Shown: positions 9,684 to 18,469 of the stretch, piece after piece
How the letters are laid out: each line of letters opens with the position of its first letter
How positions within the stretch are numbered: position 1 is the stretch's first letter
Source: Allosphingosinicella deserti
GTDB lineage: Bacteria; Pseudomonadota; Alphaproteobacteria; Sphingomonadales; Sphingomonadaceae
NCBI RefSeq assembly: GCF_003012735.1
Contig: NZ_PXYI01000004.1
Coordinates: 657,531 to 721,530, forward strand
DNA: 64,000 nt
Reading direction: 5' to 3'
Position numbers and translations under genes: made by a program
The notes under the pieces: model-generated
Database searches by the model: none
Seen by the model: the letters and a program-made list of their open reading frames with translations, nothing else
Told to the model about the DNA's origin: nothing

Positions 9684-10468
9684 CTGGCAATCGCCTTCAG
9701 CCGTCTCACTTCATCGATGAGCAGAGGTCCCATGCAGGTCCAGAGCCGGCCATCGGTGACGATCGTCCGAGACTTGCCGCCGCCCGTCGCCAGCGGGTGG
9801 GAGAGCCAGCGTTGCTCTCCGGAATATTGCCCGGCGCGATAATCGCTGCGGAGTAGGACGGCAGGTGGCGCGACCAGCAACTGCTCCAGCGATAGTCGCT
9901 CGCCCGGAAGAGCACGTTGGCGCAGGCCCGCCAGGGCCATCCATTGCCCGGCAAGGCTGGCCGGCGAAACGCTGCGGCCGCCGCCGCCCAGCCAGACGCT
10001 GTCGTGTGCGGGTGGCGGCGCATTGTGCTTCAGCGCGGCAATGGCGGCGAGGAGTGGTCTGGCGCGGTCCTGCCGGCCGAGCGCGGAGGCCGTTTCGACG
10101 ATGCTCTTTTCGACGTCCGAGATCGTCTGCGGGAAGGGAAGGTCCAGCACCTTGATGCCAAGCCGCTCGGCGATCCGTACCCGATCGCGCGCGCCTCCGC
10201 CCATGGTGAGCACGAGATCGGGCCTGAGACCTGCCACCGAAACGAGGCTGCCGTCATTGGTCCGATGGCGGCGCGCCTGCCGCCACAAGGGCGTTTCGGC
10301 TTCCTTCTGCGCAAGATGAGTCACCGATGCGATCTGGCCGGGAGCGGCCAGAATCAGCAGCAATTCGTCGGTGCACAGGTTGAGCGACGCCGCGCGCTGC
10401 GGCGCCGCCTCACCGGGCCCGGCGAGTGCAACGAGGCTAATCGCCGAAACGAATGCGAAGGCCCGCAT
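9680..10468 (-). CDS. btuF: Periplasmic cobalamin-binding protein
   Basis: Solute-binding component of the B12 importer, 262 aa. The start is the ATG at 10468, giving the signal peptide MRAFAFVSAISLVALAGPGEA; this lies inside the last codons of btuB, with a 32-base overlap. The mature part begins RAASLNLCTDELLL, the usual class III binding-protein opening, and includes GLRPDLVL and LPFPQTISDVEKSI. The two-lobed fold with a long linking helix is expected from the family. The ATPase and permease genes follow directly. Confidence 0.87.
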   Translation of the reverse strand: MRAFAFVSAISLVALAGPGEAAPQRAASLNLCTDELLLILAAPGQIASVTHLAQKEAETPLWRQARRHRTNDGSLVSVAGLRPDLVLTMGGGARDRVRIAERLGIKVLDLPFPQTISDVEKSIVETASALGRQDRARPLLAAIAALKHNAPPPAHDSVWLGGGGRSVSPASLAGQWMALAGLRQRALPGERLSLEQLLVAPPAVLLRSDYRAGQYSGEQRWLSHPLATGGGKSRTIVTDGRLWTCMGPLLIDEVRRLKAIAR

Positions 10469-12314
10469 AGCCTGCCCTTCCCGGAGTATTGTAGCCGACG
10501 ACATCCTGGTAATCCGCATCGAACGCATTCTCGATCCGGGCATAGGCCTCGATCCTGTCGTTGATGCGCCAGCCGAGGCGCAGCGAGGCAAGCAAGTAAT
10601 CGTCCAGAGTGACGCGCGGGGAGGGGAAGAAATCGAAATCGGTGTCTCCGCGCTTCCCGACATAGCCAGCGGTCGCGCCCCAGCTGAGCCGCCCCGCGGT
10701 GCCGTTGGCAATCAGGTTGGCGCTATGCCGCGGGCGGCGCAGTTCACGGATCGGTGTCGTGCCGGATGTCTTCTGCTCCTCGGCGTCGAGATAGGTGTAG
10801 TTGACGCCGATCGTGGCCGCCGCCGATAGACGCCAGGACCCGTCCAGCTCGATACCGCGGCGCCGGCTCTTGCCTTGGGCATTGGCGGTGCTGGAGAGGA
10901 AGGTGGCGGGATCGTAGGTGTCGACGATCTCGCTGTTGAGCCGGTTGGAAAAGCCCGTGATCCCAGCCGAAAAGGCGCCACTTTGCCAGCGTGCGCCCGC
11001 TTCCCATCCCCGCGAGCTTTCCGCCTTCAGCATGGGATTGCCGGCGAACGAGCCCGGGAAGAAGCCGTAGAGATCGTAGAAACTCGGCTGAGCGATGCCC
11101 TCTCCGTAAGCGGCATGAAGGCGCCAGCCCGCAGTCGGCTCGATCACCGCTGCGGCCCGGAACGTGGTCGCATCGCGGAATTCGCTGAAGCTGTCGTGGC
11201 GAACCGAGAGGTCGGTGGAGATCTGCTCGCTCCAGCGCGCGTGCCATTCGCCGATGAAAGCGGTGAGGTGACGGCCGCGATCCTGATCGGTGCCGCCGAA
11301 ATAGACCTGGTCGCGGGCGCGGAAATCCTCGGCCTGATGCTCGATCGCGGCGGTCAGGCGGCTCCTGCCAAGGGTGCGGCTCACCTGAGCACCAGCGCTC
11401 AACCGCTCGCCCGAAGTTCGATTGAGCGGCTCGTCATCCAACCGGTTGCGATTGGTGCTGCCAAGCCAGCCGAGATCGCCTTGCAGTGACCAGCCGTCCA
11501 CGTCCGCTTTGGCCCAGCCGCGGATCGCACCGATCCGGTTCCTGGTTTCGTCGAGCGTGTCGGCCCGTGCAAATGTGACAGGATCGGTGCCGTCGAATTC
11601 GCTCGTGCCTTCGATCCAATGTCCTGCAACGCCCAGTTCGATGCCGTCGGCGGGGCGGACGATGCCCTTGAGGCTTGCGCTGAACGTTTCGAAACCGTCA
11701 TTCTCACCGCCATCGCCGAAGCTGTCGATGCCGTCGCTGCTGAGCCAGCCGGCGGATCCCGACACGCCGGCCGTGTCGGTACCGGCGGCGAATTGGGCGG
11801 AGGCTCGGACGCTGTCGAAGCTGCCATATTCGCCGAGCAGGCTGGCTTTGGTCCCGCCGATCGGATCGGCGGTCTCGATCGCGATCACGCCGCCGAGCGC
11901 TTCCGAGCCCCACAAGGCCGATTGCGGGCCGCGCACGATCTCCACCCGGGAAAGAGAGTCGGTGGTGAGCAGCTCGAACCGGGCCTCGTTGCCGGCGGCG
12001 GGATCGTTGAAGCGAATACCGTCAACGAACAGCAGAGTGTGGTTTGCCTCGGCGCCGCGAATGCGCAGCTGCGTCTGGGTGCCGCGGGGTCCGGTCGTCG
12101 CGACCGAAACGCCAGGGCTGAGGCGAAGGAGGTCCGTCGCGGACGGAAGGCCGAGAGCCTGCATCGTCTCGCTGCCGAAGATCGTGACGGAAACGGGCGC
12201 GCTCTCGGCATCGAGCGGTTCGCGCGCCGCGGTGACGACGATGCTGTCCTGAGTGGCTGCGTCGGCTGCGGTAGTCGGCGCCGCGAGTGCTGCGAGAATC
12301 AGAAACGGTGACAC
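10437..12314 (-). CDS. btuB: TonB-dependent vitamin B12 receptor
   Basis: Outer-membrane gated channel, 625 aa. A strong AAGGAGG followed by five bases fixes the start at the GTG at 12314, giving the signal peptide MSPFLILAALAAPTTAADA; an ATG eight codons upstream (12338) has no comparable site. The mature N-terminus has a TonB-box-like DSIVVTA. The plug domain includes LRLSPGVSV, LRIRGAEANHTLLFVDGI and VEIVRGPQSALWGSEALGG. The barrel ends YAGLRIRFGD. It heads the btuBFCD operon behind a cobalamin riboswitch, so expression should fall when B12 is plentiful. Confidence 0.93.
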   Translation of the reverse strand: MSPFLILAALAAPTTAADAATQDSIVVTAAREPLDAESAPVSVTIFGSETMQALGLPSATDLLRLSPGVSVATTGPRGTQTQLRIRGAEANHTLLFVDGIRFNDPAAGNEARFELLTTDSLSRVEIVRGPQSALWGSEALGGVIAIETADPIGGTKASLLGEYGSFDSVRASAQFAAGTDTAGVSGSAGWLSSDGIDSFGDGGENDGFETFSASLKGIVRPADGIELGVAGHWIEGTSEFDGTDPVTFARADTLDETRNRIGAIRGWAKADVDGWSLQGDLGWLGSTNRNRLDDEPLNRTSGERLSAGAQVSRTLGRSRLTAAIEHQAEDFRARDQVYFGGTDQDRGRHLTAFIGEWHARWSEQISTDLSVRHDSFSEFRDATTFRAAAVIEPTAGWRLHAAYGEGIAQPSFYDLYGFFPGSFAGNPMLKAESSRGWEAGARWQSGAFSAGITGFSNRLNSEIVDTYDPATFLSSTANAQGKSRRRGIELDGSWRLSAAATIGVNYTYLDAEEQKTSGTTPIRELRRPRHSANLIANGTAGRLSWGATAGYVGKRGDTDFDFFPSPRVTLDDYLLASLRLGWRINDRIEAYARIENAFDADYQDVVGYNTPGRAGYAGLRIRFGD

Positions 12315-12414
12315 TGTGTCCTCCTTGAACAACGACATGGCTGTCGTCTCGGAGGCCTTTCGCCGAGCCGGGCGAAGTGCCGCGCATCGCGCAGCTCCCG
12401 GCGCGGTGCGGACG

Positions 12415-12560
12415 ACAAGGCGAAGGCAGGTCTCCTGGCTCCCGGGTCGTCGCCTGGTCCGGTCCGTTGTGGAGCGGGGGCTCACCGTTCACAGTTGCGG
12501 GTACAGCGCCGGTTTCCCACCGGCTTCCCATTTTCACCGCGCCACGGCGCGGCACCTTCG
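12415..12560 (-). promoter_or_regulatory. Cobalamin (AdoCbl) riboswitch
   Basis: Read on the minus strand this leader has the conserved cobalamin riboswitch elements in order: GGTGGGAAACCGGCGC with GTACCCGCAACTGTGAACGG (about 12480-12522), then the closing B12 box AGCCAGGAGACCTGCC (12425-12440). It ends about 100 bases before the btuB GTG. The intervening stretch is GC-rich and can form further hairpins, for example GCCGGG...CCCGGC and CTCGG...CCGAG, which may be the expression platform. It predicts B12-dependent repression of btuBFCD. Confidence 0.93.
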
Positions 12561-12638
12561 CTGAGCCGGCGCTAGTCGGGGGCAGCCCGTCTTGTCAATT
12601 CGCCCACTTTTGGCTACATGCCGCACCGCCTTCCATGA

Positions 12639-12656
12639 GGCTGGTCGGAACCAGCC
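12639..12656 (+). other. Hairpin in the rpmE 5' leader
   Basis: GGCTGGT-CGGA-ACCAGCC is a perfect seven-pair stem with a four-base loop, ending 23 bases before the rpmE ATG. Ribosomal protein L31 genes in other phyla carry autoregulatory leader RNAs, so an L31-responsive leader is possible; one small hairpin alone does not establish it. Confidence 0.4.
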
Positions 12657-12679
12657 AAACTCCAAGGAATATCAAGACG

Positions 12680-12913
12680 ATGAAAGCCGAGACCCATCCC
12701 GATTACCACATGATCAAGGTGCAGATGACCGACGGCACCGTGTTCGAGACCCGCTCCACCTGGGGCAAGGAAGGCGACACGCTCCAGCTCGACATCGATC
12801 CCAAGGTCCATCCGGCCTGGACCGGCAACACCGGCCGCGTGCTGGATCAGGGCGGTCAGGTCGCGCGCTTCAACAAGCGTTTCGGCGGCCTTTCGCTCGG
12901 CAACCGCAAGTAA
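12680..12913 (+). CDS. rpmE: 50S ribosomal protein L31
   Basis: 77-aa ribosomal protein L31, which sits at the central protuberance bridge of the 70S ribosome. It begins [20 protein letters not shown] and contains [26 protein letters not shown], the typical L31 core. The four Cys of zinc-binding (C+) L31 are absent, so this is the C-minus type. The ATG at 12680 is preceded by CCAAGGAA (about 12662-12669); the frame opens earlier, but that part runs through the riboswitch region. It is transcribed divergently from btuB. Confidence 0.95.
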   Translation: MKAETHPDYHMIKVQMTDGTVFETRSTWGKEGDTLQLDIDPKVHPAWTGNTGRVLDQGGQVARFNKRFGGLSLGNRK

Positions 12914-12930
12914 GACCGGCAGGCAGCCGC

Positions 12931-13452
12931 GTGGTCCCGATCCTCGAGACCGCGCGGCTGCGGCTCAGAGCATTTCGCGAGAGCGATCTCGACGGCCAGG
13001 CAAGGATGCTGGGCGACCCCGGCTTCATGCGCTATCTGGGCGGGAAGACGCTTACCCGCGAGGACAGCTGGCGACGGCTGCTCTCCGGGGCCGGCCTCTG
13101 GTCGATGCTAGGCTATGGCTATTGGGGCGTTGAAAACCGCGCGGACGGTGCCTTCATCGGCCAGGTCGGCTTTGCGGACTTCAATCGCGACATGACACCC
13201 TCGATCGAGGGGATCCCGGAAATGGGCTGGGTGCTCGCACCCGAGACACACGGGCAGGGCTTCGCCTCGGAAGCCGTGACTGCCGCGCTCGACTGGGCAC
13301 GCCAAGCACTTAGCGGCCGCGAGATTGTTGCGATCATCGATCCTGCAAACACGCCTTCAATACGCGTTGCAGAGAAAGCCGGCTTCGCCGCCCGAGAAGA
13401 AGCCCTGTATCGCTCCGATCCCATCCTGCTCTTCCGCCGCGCGCCGGACTGA
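12931..13452 (+). CDS. GNAT-family N-acetyltransferase (RimJ/RimL-like)
   Basis: 173-aa acetyltransferase of the GNAT superfamily, RimJ/RimL-like. ILETARLRLRAFRESD at the N-terminus is the first strand and helix, EMGWVLAPETHGQGFASEA contains the acetyl-CoA pyrophosphate-binding loop, and NTPSIRVAEKAGF is the conserved last motif. The substrate cannot be read from sequence; relatives modify ribosomal protein N-termini or small amines. A GTG at 12931, 17 bases after rpmE, gives the expected N-terminus. It converges with the next gene, three bases away. Confidence 0.85.
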   Translation: MVPILETARLRLRAFRESDLDGQARMLGDPGFMRYLGGKTLTREDSWRRLLSGAGLWSMLGYGYWGVENRADGAFIGQVGFADFNRDMTPSIEGIPEMGWVLAPETHGQGFASEAVTAALDWARQALSGREIVAIIDPANTPSIRVAEKAGFAAREEALYRSDPILLFRRAPD

Positions 13453-13455
13453 GGT

Positions 13456-14502
13456 TCAATCCTCGATCGTCTCCGCAAGTGCCACGGGCGAGAGGAAAGG
13501 TTTCCTTTCCTTCAGCACCAGATCCGCGACGGCCGCGCCGAACATTTCGGACGTCGGCTCGCCATGGTAGAGGCGCGGCATCATGCCCTCCGACCCCATG
13601 CTGATCAGCAAACCGTAGACCGGCTTGGTGAGCGTCAGCCGGCCGAATGCGTCGCTGAACAGGGGAACAACTTCAGGCGGCAGTCGGATCAGGCGATAGG
13701 TGGCAAGTCCGGGTACGGTGGCGACGTAGAGGATATCGTCAGACCCGCGCCGGATCGGCGCGTCGCCGAGCATTACCTTCGCTTGGCCGACGACCGGCAG
13801 TGATTCCTCCTTGGCAGGCTCGAACGTCATCGAGCGGGCCAGCAACCGGCCGAGCATGGATCCGCCGTGATCGCTGATGAACGGCTCGGAGGCCGGCATC
13901 GTGCATGCCTGCCCGGAGCAGTTCCCGGCGGCCGCGAGGATCTCGTTCCACGGCAAAGCCGTCACGAAGCCGTCCAGAGCCCTTTCCTGCTCGACGTCCT
14001 TGACGTTCGTTAGAGTGGCGCGGACCTTCGCCCGCCATGGACCGATGTCGGCGAAGTAGAGATAATCCATCACAGTGCCGGGGCCGATGCCGGTCTTGAA
14101 GGTCGCCTTGTAAAGATGGAGCGGCGAAGTGGCGGGAACATCGAAAGGGCCGGCCGACCAGACGAATGCAGTCGGCGACAGCGTTGCGAAGGAGAGGATC
14201 GAACCCTTCAGTCGGTGCTCGGGCAGGGCGCCGGGCCGGAACAGGTAGACGGTCGCGCTGATCTCTGCGCCGTCTTTCTTGAGCCGATAGGTTGCGGTCA
14301 CGTCATTGTCGCTGATCTGACCGAGCTTGACACGCTTGAACCCGAACCTCTCAGCGGGGAAGCCGACCCGGCTCGCCCTGTGCAAGGCGGGGCCACCGTC
14401 TCCCGCCTGCCAGGCGCCGCCGGCACTTGCCTGTGGCGCCGCCGTGGCTCCACCGATCGGCAGGCATGAAGCAATCAAAGCTAGTGCAAGAATGATTCTC
14501 AT
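13456..14502 (-). CDS. Secreted protein of unknown function
   Basis: 348-aa protein that I do not recognise. It has a signal peptide (MRIILALALIASCLPIGGA, cleavage near TAA) and no other clear membrane segment, so it is probably periplasmic or exported. Two Cys lie close together (NCSGQACTMP), perhaps a disulphide. The sequence is well composed and lacks low complexity, so it is a real gene. It stands alone between a convergent acetyltransferase gene and a moxR gene on the same strand 62 bases downstream. Confidence 0.8.
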   Translation of the reverse strand: MRIILALALIASCLPIGGATAAPQASAGGAWQAGDGGPALHRASRVGFPAERFGFKRVKLGQISDNDVTATYRLKKDGAEISATVYLFRPGALPEHRLKGSILSFATLSPTAFVWSAGPFDVPATSPLHLYKATFKTGIGPGTVMDYLYFADIGPWRAKVRATLTNVKDVEQERALDGFVTALPWNEILAAAGNCSGQACTMPASEPFISDHGGSMLGRLLARSMTFEPAKEESLPVVGQAKVMLGDAPIRRGSDDILYVATVPGLATYRLIRLPPEVVPLFSDAFGRLTLTKPVYGLLISMGSEGMMPRLYHGEPTSEMFGAAVADLVLKERKPFLSPVALAETIED

Positions 14503-14564
14503 CCGACATCCCCCCCCGAACCGAAGGCTATGTCAGCCATGCCCAAGTGGCAAGCGGCCGGGGA

Positions 14565-15410
14565 TCAGCCGCCCGGTCGCCGCGCCATGAAGGCGAGGCG
14601 CTCGAACAGCATGATGTCCTGCTCGTTCTTGAGGAGCGCACCGTGCAGCGGCGGGATCGCCTTTGACGGATCGCGGGACTGCAGCACCTCGAGCGGCATG
14701 TCCTCGTGGAGAAGCAGCTTCAGCCAATCGAGCAATTCGCTGGTCGATGGCTTCTTCTTGAGGCCCGGCACGTCACGGACCTGGTAGAAGATGTCGAGCG
14801 CTTTTCCGACCAGCAGCTTCTGGATTCCGGGGAAGTGAACGTCGATGATCGCCTGCATCGTCTCGCGAGCGGGGAACTTGATATAGTGGAAGAAGCAGCG
14901 GCGAAGGAACGCGTCGGGCAGTTCCTTCTCGTTGTTCGAGGTGATGACGACGATCGGCCGCTCATGGGCCCTTACTGTCTCTCCGGTCTCGTAGACGTGG
15001 AATTCCATTCGATCGAGCTCCTGCAGGAGATCGTTGGGGAATTCGATGTCGGCCTTGTCGATCTCGTCGATCAGCAGGACCGGCAAAGCGGGACTGGTGA
15101 ACGCCTCCCACAATTTTCCGCGCCGAATATAGTTGGAAATGTCGTGGACCCTGGGATCACCCAACTGGCCGTCGCGAAGACGAGCGACCGCATCATATTC
15201 ATAGAGGCCCTGATGCGCCTTGGTCGTCGACTTCACGTGCCATTCGATCAGCGGCGCGCCGACGGCTGTTGCGATCTCATGGGCAAGGACGGTCTTGCCG
15301 GTCCCGGGTTCGCCCTTGACGAGGAGCGGGCGGCGAAGCGTGACGGCGGCGTTGACGGCGACCTTGAGATCGTCGGTCGCGACATAATCCTTGGTGCCCT
15401 CGAACCGCAT
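14565..15410 (-). CDS. MoxR-family AAA+ ATPase
   Basis: 281-aa AAA+ chaperone-like ATPase of the MoxR group. Walker A is GEPGTGKT (about residues 38-45), Walker B is VLLIDEIDKA, sensor 1 is VVITSNNEKELPDAFLRRC (which includes the arginine finger region), and a C-terminal lid domain follows. MoxR proteins usually act with a VWA-domain partner to insert cofactors or remodel targets. The partner gene is often adjacent, but here the only VWA (CoxE-like) gene lies at 52798-53976. The start is the first ATG of the frame. Confidence 0.9.
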   Translation of the reverse strand: MRFEGTKDYVATDDLKVAVNAAVTLRRPLLVKGEPGTGKTVLAHEIATAVGAPLIEWHVKSTTKAHQGLYEYDAVARLRDGQLGDPRVHDISNYIRRGKLWEAFTSPALPVLLIDEIDKADIEFPNDLLQELDRMEFHVYETGETVRAHERPIVVITSNNEKELPDAFLRRCFFHYIKFPARETMQAIIDVHFPGIQKLLVGKALDIFYQVRDVPGLKKKPSTSELLDWLKLLLHEDMPLEVLQSRDPSKAIPPLHGALLKNEQDIMLFERLAFMARRPGG

Positions 15411-15497
15411 GCCCGTCCTTCCGCTTACGTAAGCTGCGAGCGTTAAAGGAGGGGCGTTCCAAGGGCAAGCCGACGGCCCGCGCAGCAGCCAGGAGGA

Positions 15498-16169
15498 TCA
15501 GCCGACCAGCCGCGCCTGATGACGGGCTTCCAGCACGTCCCACAGGCCGCGATGCTGCAGCAGCACTTGCTGGGCGCCGAACAGAAGAGCGCGCTGCACG
15601 GCGGCGCTGCCGGCGAAGGCGTCCGCCAGAGTAGCGATCGTTTCGATGTCCCCGGCCATGCAAGGCGGCGGCTCGACTCCGAAGCGGATTGCCGCCGAGT
15701 CGAGAACGGTGCGGACATGTGCCCAATCGAGCACGATCGCCATGGCAGTGCCGAGCGCACAGCCATGACGCTCGGACTGGGCGAGCATCTCCATCGCGTG
15801 GCGCTGAGCGATGATCGTCGAGTCGGTGCCGGCGGCGCCTGGCGTGCTCGGCACAGGACCTGCGGCCACCGCCAGACGCGCGAGATAGGCCCGCTCGCCG
15901 GCGAAGGCGTAGGTCGCCTGCGCGAGCCAGGCGCGGGAGGCGGGCTCGACCGCACGGGTCGATGCATGGTCGATCACGCCGGGATACCGCCCGTGCAAGG
16001 TGCACAGATAGTGGATGAGATCGGACAGGCCGCGCGCGCTGTGCTCGCCGCGCAGCAATTCGCCCGCCTGCGACCAGGGATGCGACGCGCTGCCATTGTC
16101 GCGGACGCACGCGAGCAGGAGCTGCCCGGTCTCGGCGACTCGTGCCATGCCGAGCGAAGCTGTTGCCAT
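15498..16169 (-). CDS. Conserved hypothetical protein
   Basis: 223-aa soluble, Ala-rich, helical protein with no family I can name. The ATG at 16169 is taken as start because upstream residues are low-quality and run into the rpoD terminator region. Visible segments include LIHYLCTLHGRYPGVIDHAS and a helical C-terminus (FGAQQVLLQHRGLWDVLEARHQARL). It is transcribed in the same direction as moxR, 87 bases upstream of it, and could share a transcript. There is no signal peptide. Confidence 0.7.
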   Translation of the reverse strand: MATASLGMARVAETGQLLLACVRDNGSASHPWSQAGELLRGEHSARGLSDLIHYLCTLHGRYPGVIDHASTRAVEPASRAWLAQATYAFAGERAYLARLAVAAGPVPSTPGAAGTDSTIIAQRHAMEMLAQSERHGCALGTAMAIVLDWAHVRTVLDSAAIRFGVEPPPCMAGDIETIATLADAFAGSAAVQRALLFGAQQVLLQHRGLWDVLEARHQARLVG

Positions 16170-16363
16170 GTCCCTGTGTCTCCCGAACGTTTCGAAGACC
16201 CCTCTACGCCTCTGACCTATATCAATGCCGTAAAAACGAGGTTTATGACGCGTTAGGGATGTTGCTGTGTTTTGGGCCGAGCGCGCCTTCACGCCACCTA
16301 CGGGCGTTGGCAAGGCGGCGCGGGGATGAGGGCCGTTCGACCGTATGCGTCTCCACAAACAAA

Positions 16364-16389
16364 AAGCCCCTCCACGAAGGGAGGGGCTT
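16364..16389 (-). terminator. Rho-independent terminator of rpoD
   Basis: A ten-pair perfect stem AAGCCCCTCC / GGAGGGGCTT with a six-base loop, followed on the minus strand by TTTTTGTTTG. It lies 23 bases after the rpoD stop and closes the yqeY-dnaG-rpoD transcript. Confidence 0.92.
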
Positions 16390-16412
16390 CTCAACAACTT
16401 GGTGAAAATTGC

Positions 16413-18449
16413 TTACTGGTCGAGGAAGCTGCGCATCTTCCGGGAGCGGGAGGGATGCTTGAGCTTGCGAAGCGCCTTCGCCTCGATCTGGCGGATACGC
16501 TCTCGGGTGACCGAGAATTGCTGGCCGACTTCCTCGAGCGTGTGATCGGTGTTCATGCCGATGCCGAACCGCATGCGGAGCACGCGCTCCTCGCGCGGCG
16601 TCAGCGAGGCGAGAACCCGTGTGACCGTTTCCTTGAGGTTGGCCTGGATCGCCGCGTCGACCGGAATGACCGCATTCTTGTCCTCGATGAAATCGCCGAG
16701 ATGGGAATCCTCCTCGTCGCCGATGGGCGTTTCGAGGCTGATCGGCTCCTTGGCGATCTTCATCACCTTGCGAACCTTTTCGAGCGGCATCGACAGACGC
16801 TCCGCCAGTTCTTCCGGAGTCGGCTCGCGGCCGATTTCGTGGAGGATCTGACGCGAGGTGCGGACCAGCTTGTTGATGGTCTCGATCATGTGGACCGGGA
16901 TACGAATGGTCCGTGCCTGGTCGGCGATCGAGCGGGTGATCGCCTGCCGGATCCACCAGGTCGCGTAGGTCGAGAATTTGTAGCCTCGGCGATATTCGAA
17001 CTTATCGACAGCCTTCATCAGGCCGATATTGCCCTCCTGGATGAGATCCAGGAACTGCAGGCCGCGGTTGGTGTACTTCTTCGCGATGGAGATCACGAGG
17101 CGCAGATTGGCCTCGACCATTTCCTTCTTGGCGATCCGCGCCTCACGCTCGCCCTTCTGAACCTGATTCACGATCCGGCGGAATTCGGCGAGGCTCATGC
17201 CGGTCGCCTGGGCGATCTCGGCGATTTCTGTGCGGATGCGCTCGATCGCGGACGATTCCGTGGAGCAGAAGGCGTTCCACTTCTTGTCGAGGTTGCAGAC
17301 GCGCTCCGTCCAGCCCTCGTCGAGCTCGTGACCCATATAAGCATCGAGGAAGGCGCGCCGCGGCACCTTGTGACGCTCGGCGAGACGCAGCATCTGGCCG
17401 CCGAGCGCGGTCAGGCGCCGGTTGTAGCTGTAGAGCTGATCGACGAGATACTCGATCTTGGCGTTGTGAAACTGGACGCTCTCGACCTCGGCGGTGAGCT
17501 GATCGCGCAGATCCTGATATTTGGATTCGTCGCCCGGACCGAACGACTGGCCAGCGCTCATCGAATCCATTCGCGCCGTCTGAAGCTTTGCGAACTTGCG
17601 GTAGAGATCGGTGATCTTGGCGAAGCGCTCCAGCGCCTGCGGCTTCAGCGTCTCCTCCATCTGGGCGAGGGAGAGGGTGTTGTCCTCCTCTTCTTCCTCG
17701 AAGCGGTTCTCGGCCCGGCGCTGGACGACGTTGCCGTCCTCGTCCTCTTCCTCGGTGACCTCCTCGACGTCTTCTTCCTCCTTAAAGGAAGGACCGGCAG
17801 CCGCCTCGCTGATCTCGCCGTCGGCGCCTTCCTCGGCGCCTTCGACCTGCTCGGGAGTGGGGCCCTTGGACAGCATCGCGTCGAGATCGAGGATCTCGCG
17901 CAGCTGCATGTGGCCCTCGTTCAGGGCATTGGACCATTCGATGATCGCGTTGAAGGTGATCGGGCTCTCGCAAAGGCCCCAGATCATCGTGTCGCGGCCG
18001 GCCTCAATGCGCTTCGCGATCGCGATCTCGCCTTCGCGGGAGAGCAGCTCGACCGCTCCCATCTCGCGCAGGTACATGCGCACCGGATCGTCGGTCCGGT
18101 CGACGGTTTCCTTCTTCTTCTCGATGATGAAGCGCTCGCCGTCGCTGCCATCCTGCTCGTCGATACCGCCGTCGGAATCGGGCTCGGACGAGGATTCCTC
18201 GTCGTCACTGTCGTCATTCTCGACGATGTTGACGCCCATCTCGCTGAGCGCGGACATCACGTCCTCGACCTGATCGGAGGACATCTGATCCTGCGGGAGG
18301 GCCTCGTTGAGCTCGTCATAGGTGATCACGCCGCGCTTCTTGGCGCGCGCAAGCAGCTTCTTGATCGAAGCCTCGTTGAGGTCGATCAGCGGAGCATCGC
18401 CCCCGTCCTGCTTGTCTTCCGCATCGACCGCCGTGTTCGTCTTCGCCAT
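16413..18449 (-). CDS. rpoD: Primary RNA polymerase sigma factor (sigma-70)
   Basis: 678-aa housekeeping sigma factor. Region 1.1 is followed by an acidic stretch of about 25 residues and region 1.2 ([11 protein letters not shown]). A long acidic non-conserved insertion leads into region 2, with [22 protein letters not shown], and the -10-reading helix [20 protein letters not shown]. Region 3 is followed by region 4, ending in [20 protein letters not shown]. It is the last gene of the primase-sigma operon, 20 bases after dnaG, and is followed by a strong terminator. A very long open frame on the opposite strand is a codon-bias shadow. Confidence 0.98.
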   Translation of the reverse strand: MAKTNTAVDAEDKQDGGDAPLIDLNEASIKKLLARAKKRGVITYDELNEALPQDQMSSDQVEDVMSALSEMGVNIVENDDSDDEESSSEPDSDGGIDEQDGSDGERFIIEKKKETVDRTDDPVRMYLREMGAVELLSREGEIAIAKRIEAGRDTMIWGLCESPITFNAIIEWSNALNEGHMQLREILDLDAMLSKGPTPEQVEGAEEGADGEISEAAAGPSFKEEEDVEEVTEEEDEDGNVVQRRAENRFEEEEEDNTLSLAQMEETLKPQALERFAKITDLYRKFAKLQTARMDSMSAGQSFGPGDESKYQDLRDQLTAEVESVQFHNAKIEYLVDQLYSYNRRLTALGGQMLRLAERHKVPRRAFLDAYMGHELDEGWTERVCNLDKKWNAFCSTESSAIERIRTEIAEIAQATGMSLAEFRRIVNQVQKGEREARIAKKEMVEANLRLVISIAKKYTNRGLQFLDLIQEGNIGLMKAVDKFEYRRGYKFSTYATWWIRQAITRSIADQARTIRIPVHMIETINKLVRTSRQILHEIGREPTPEELAERLSMPLEKVRKVMKIAKEPISLETPIGDEEDSHLGDFIEDKNAVIPVDAAIQANLKETVTRVLASLTPREERVLRMRFGIGMNTDHTLEEVGQQFSVTRERIRQIEAKALRKLKHPSRSRKMRSFLDQ

Positions 18450-18469
18450 TTAAACGCCTTGTTCCTGTC

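Noticed and set aside
12253..12564. Plus-strand ORF over the cobalamin riboswitch
   Set aside because: It lies over the btuB start and riboswitch; the conserved RNA elements explain the sequence better.
15424..15433. CTTACGTAAG palindrome upstream of moxR
   Set aside because: Ten-base palindromes are expected by chance in this length, and no matching copy or known regulator supports it.
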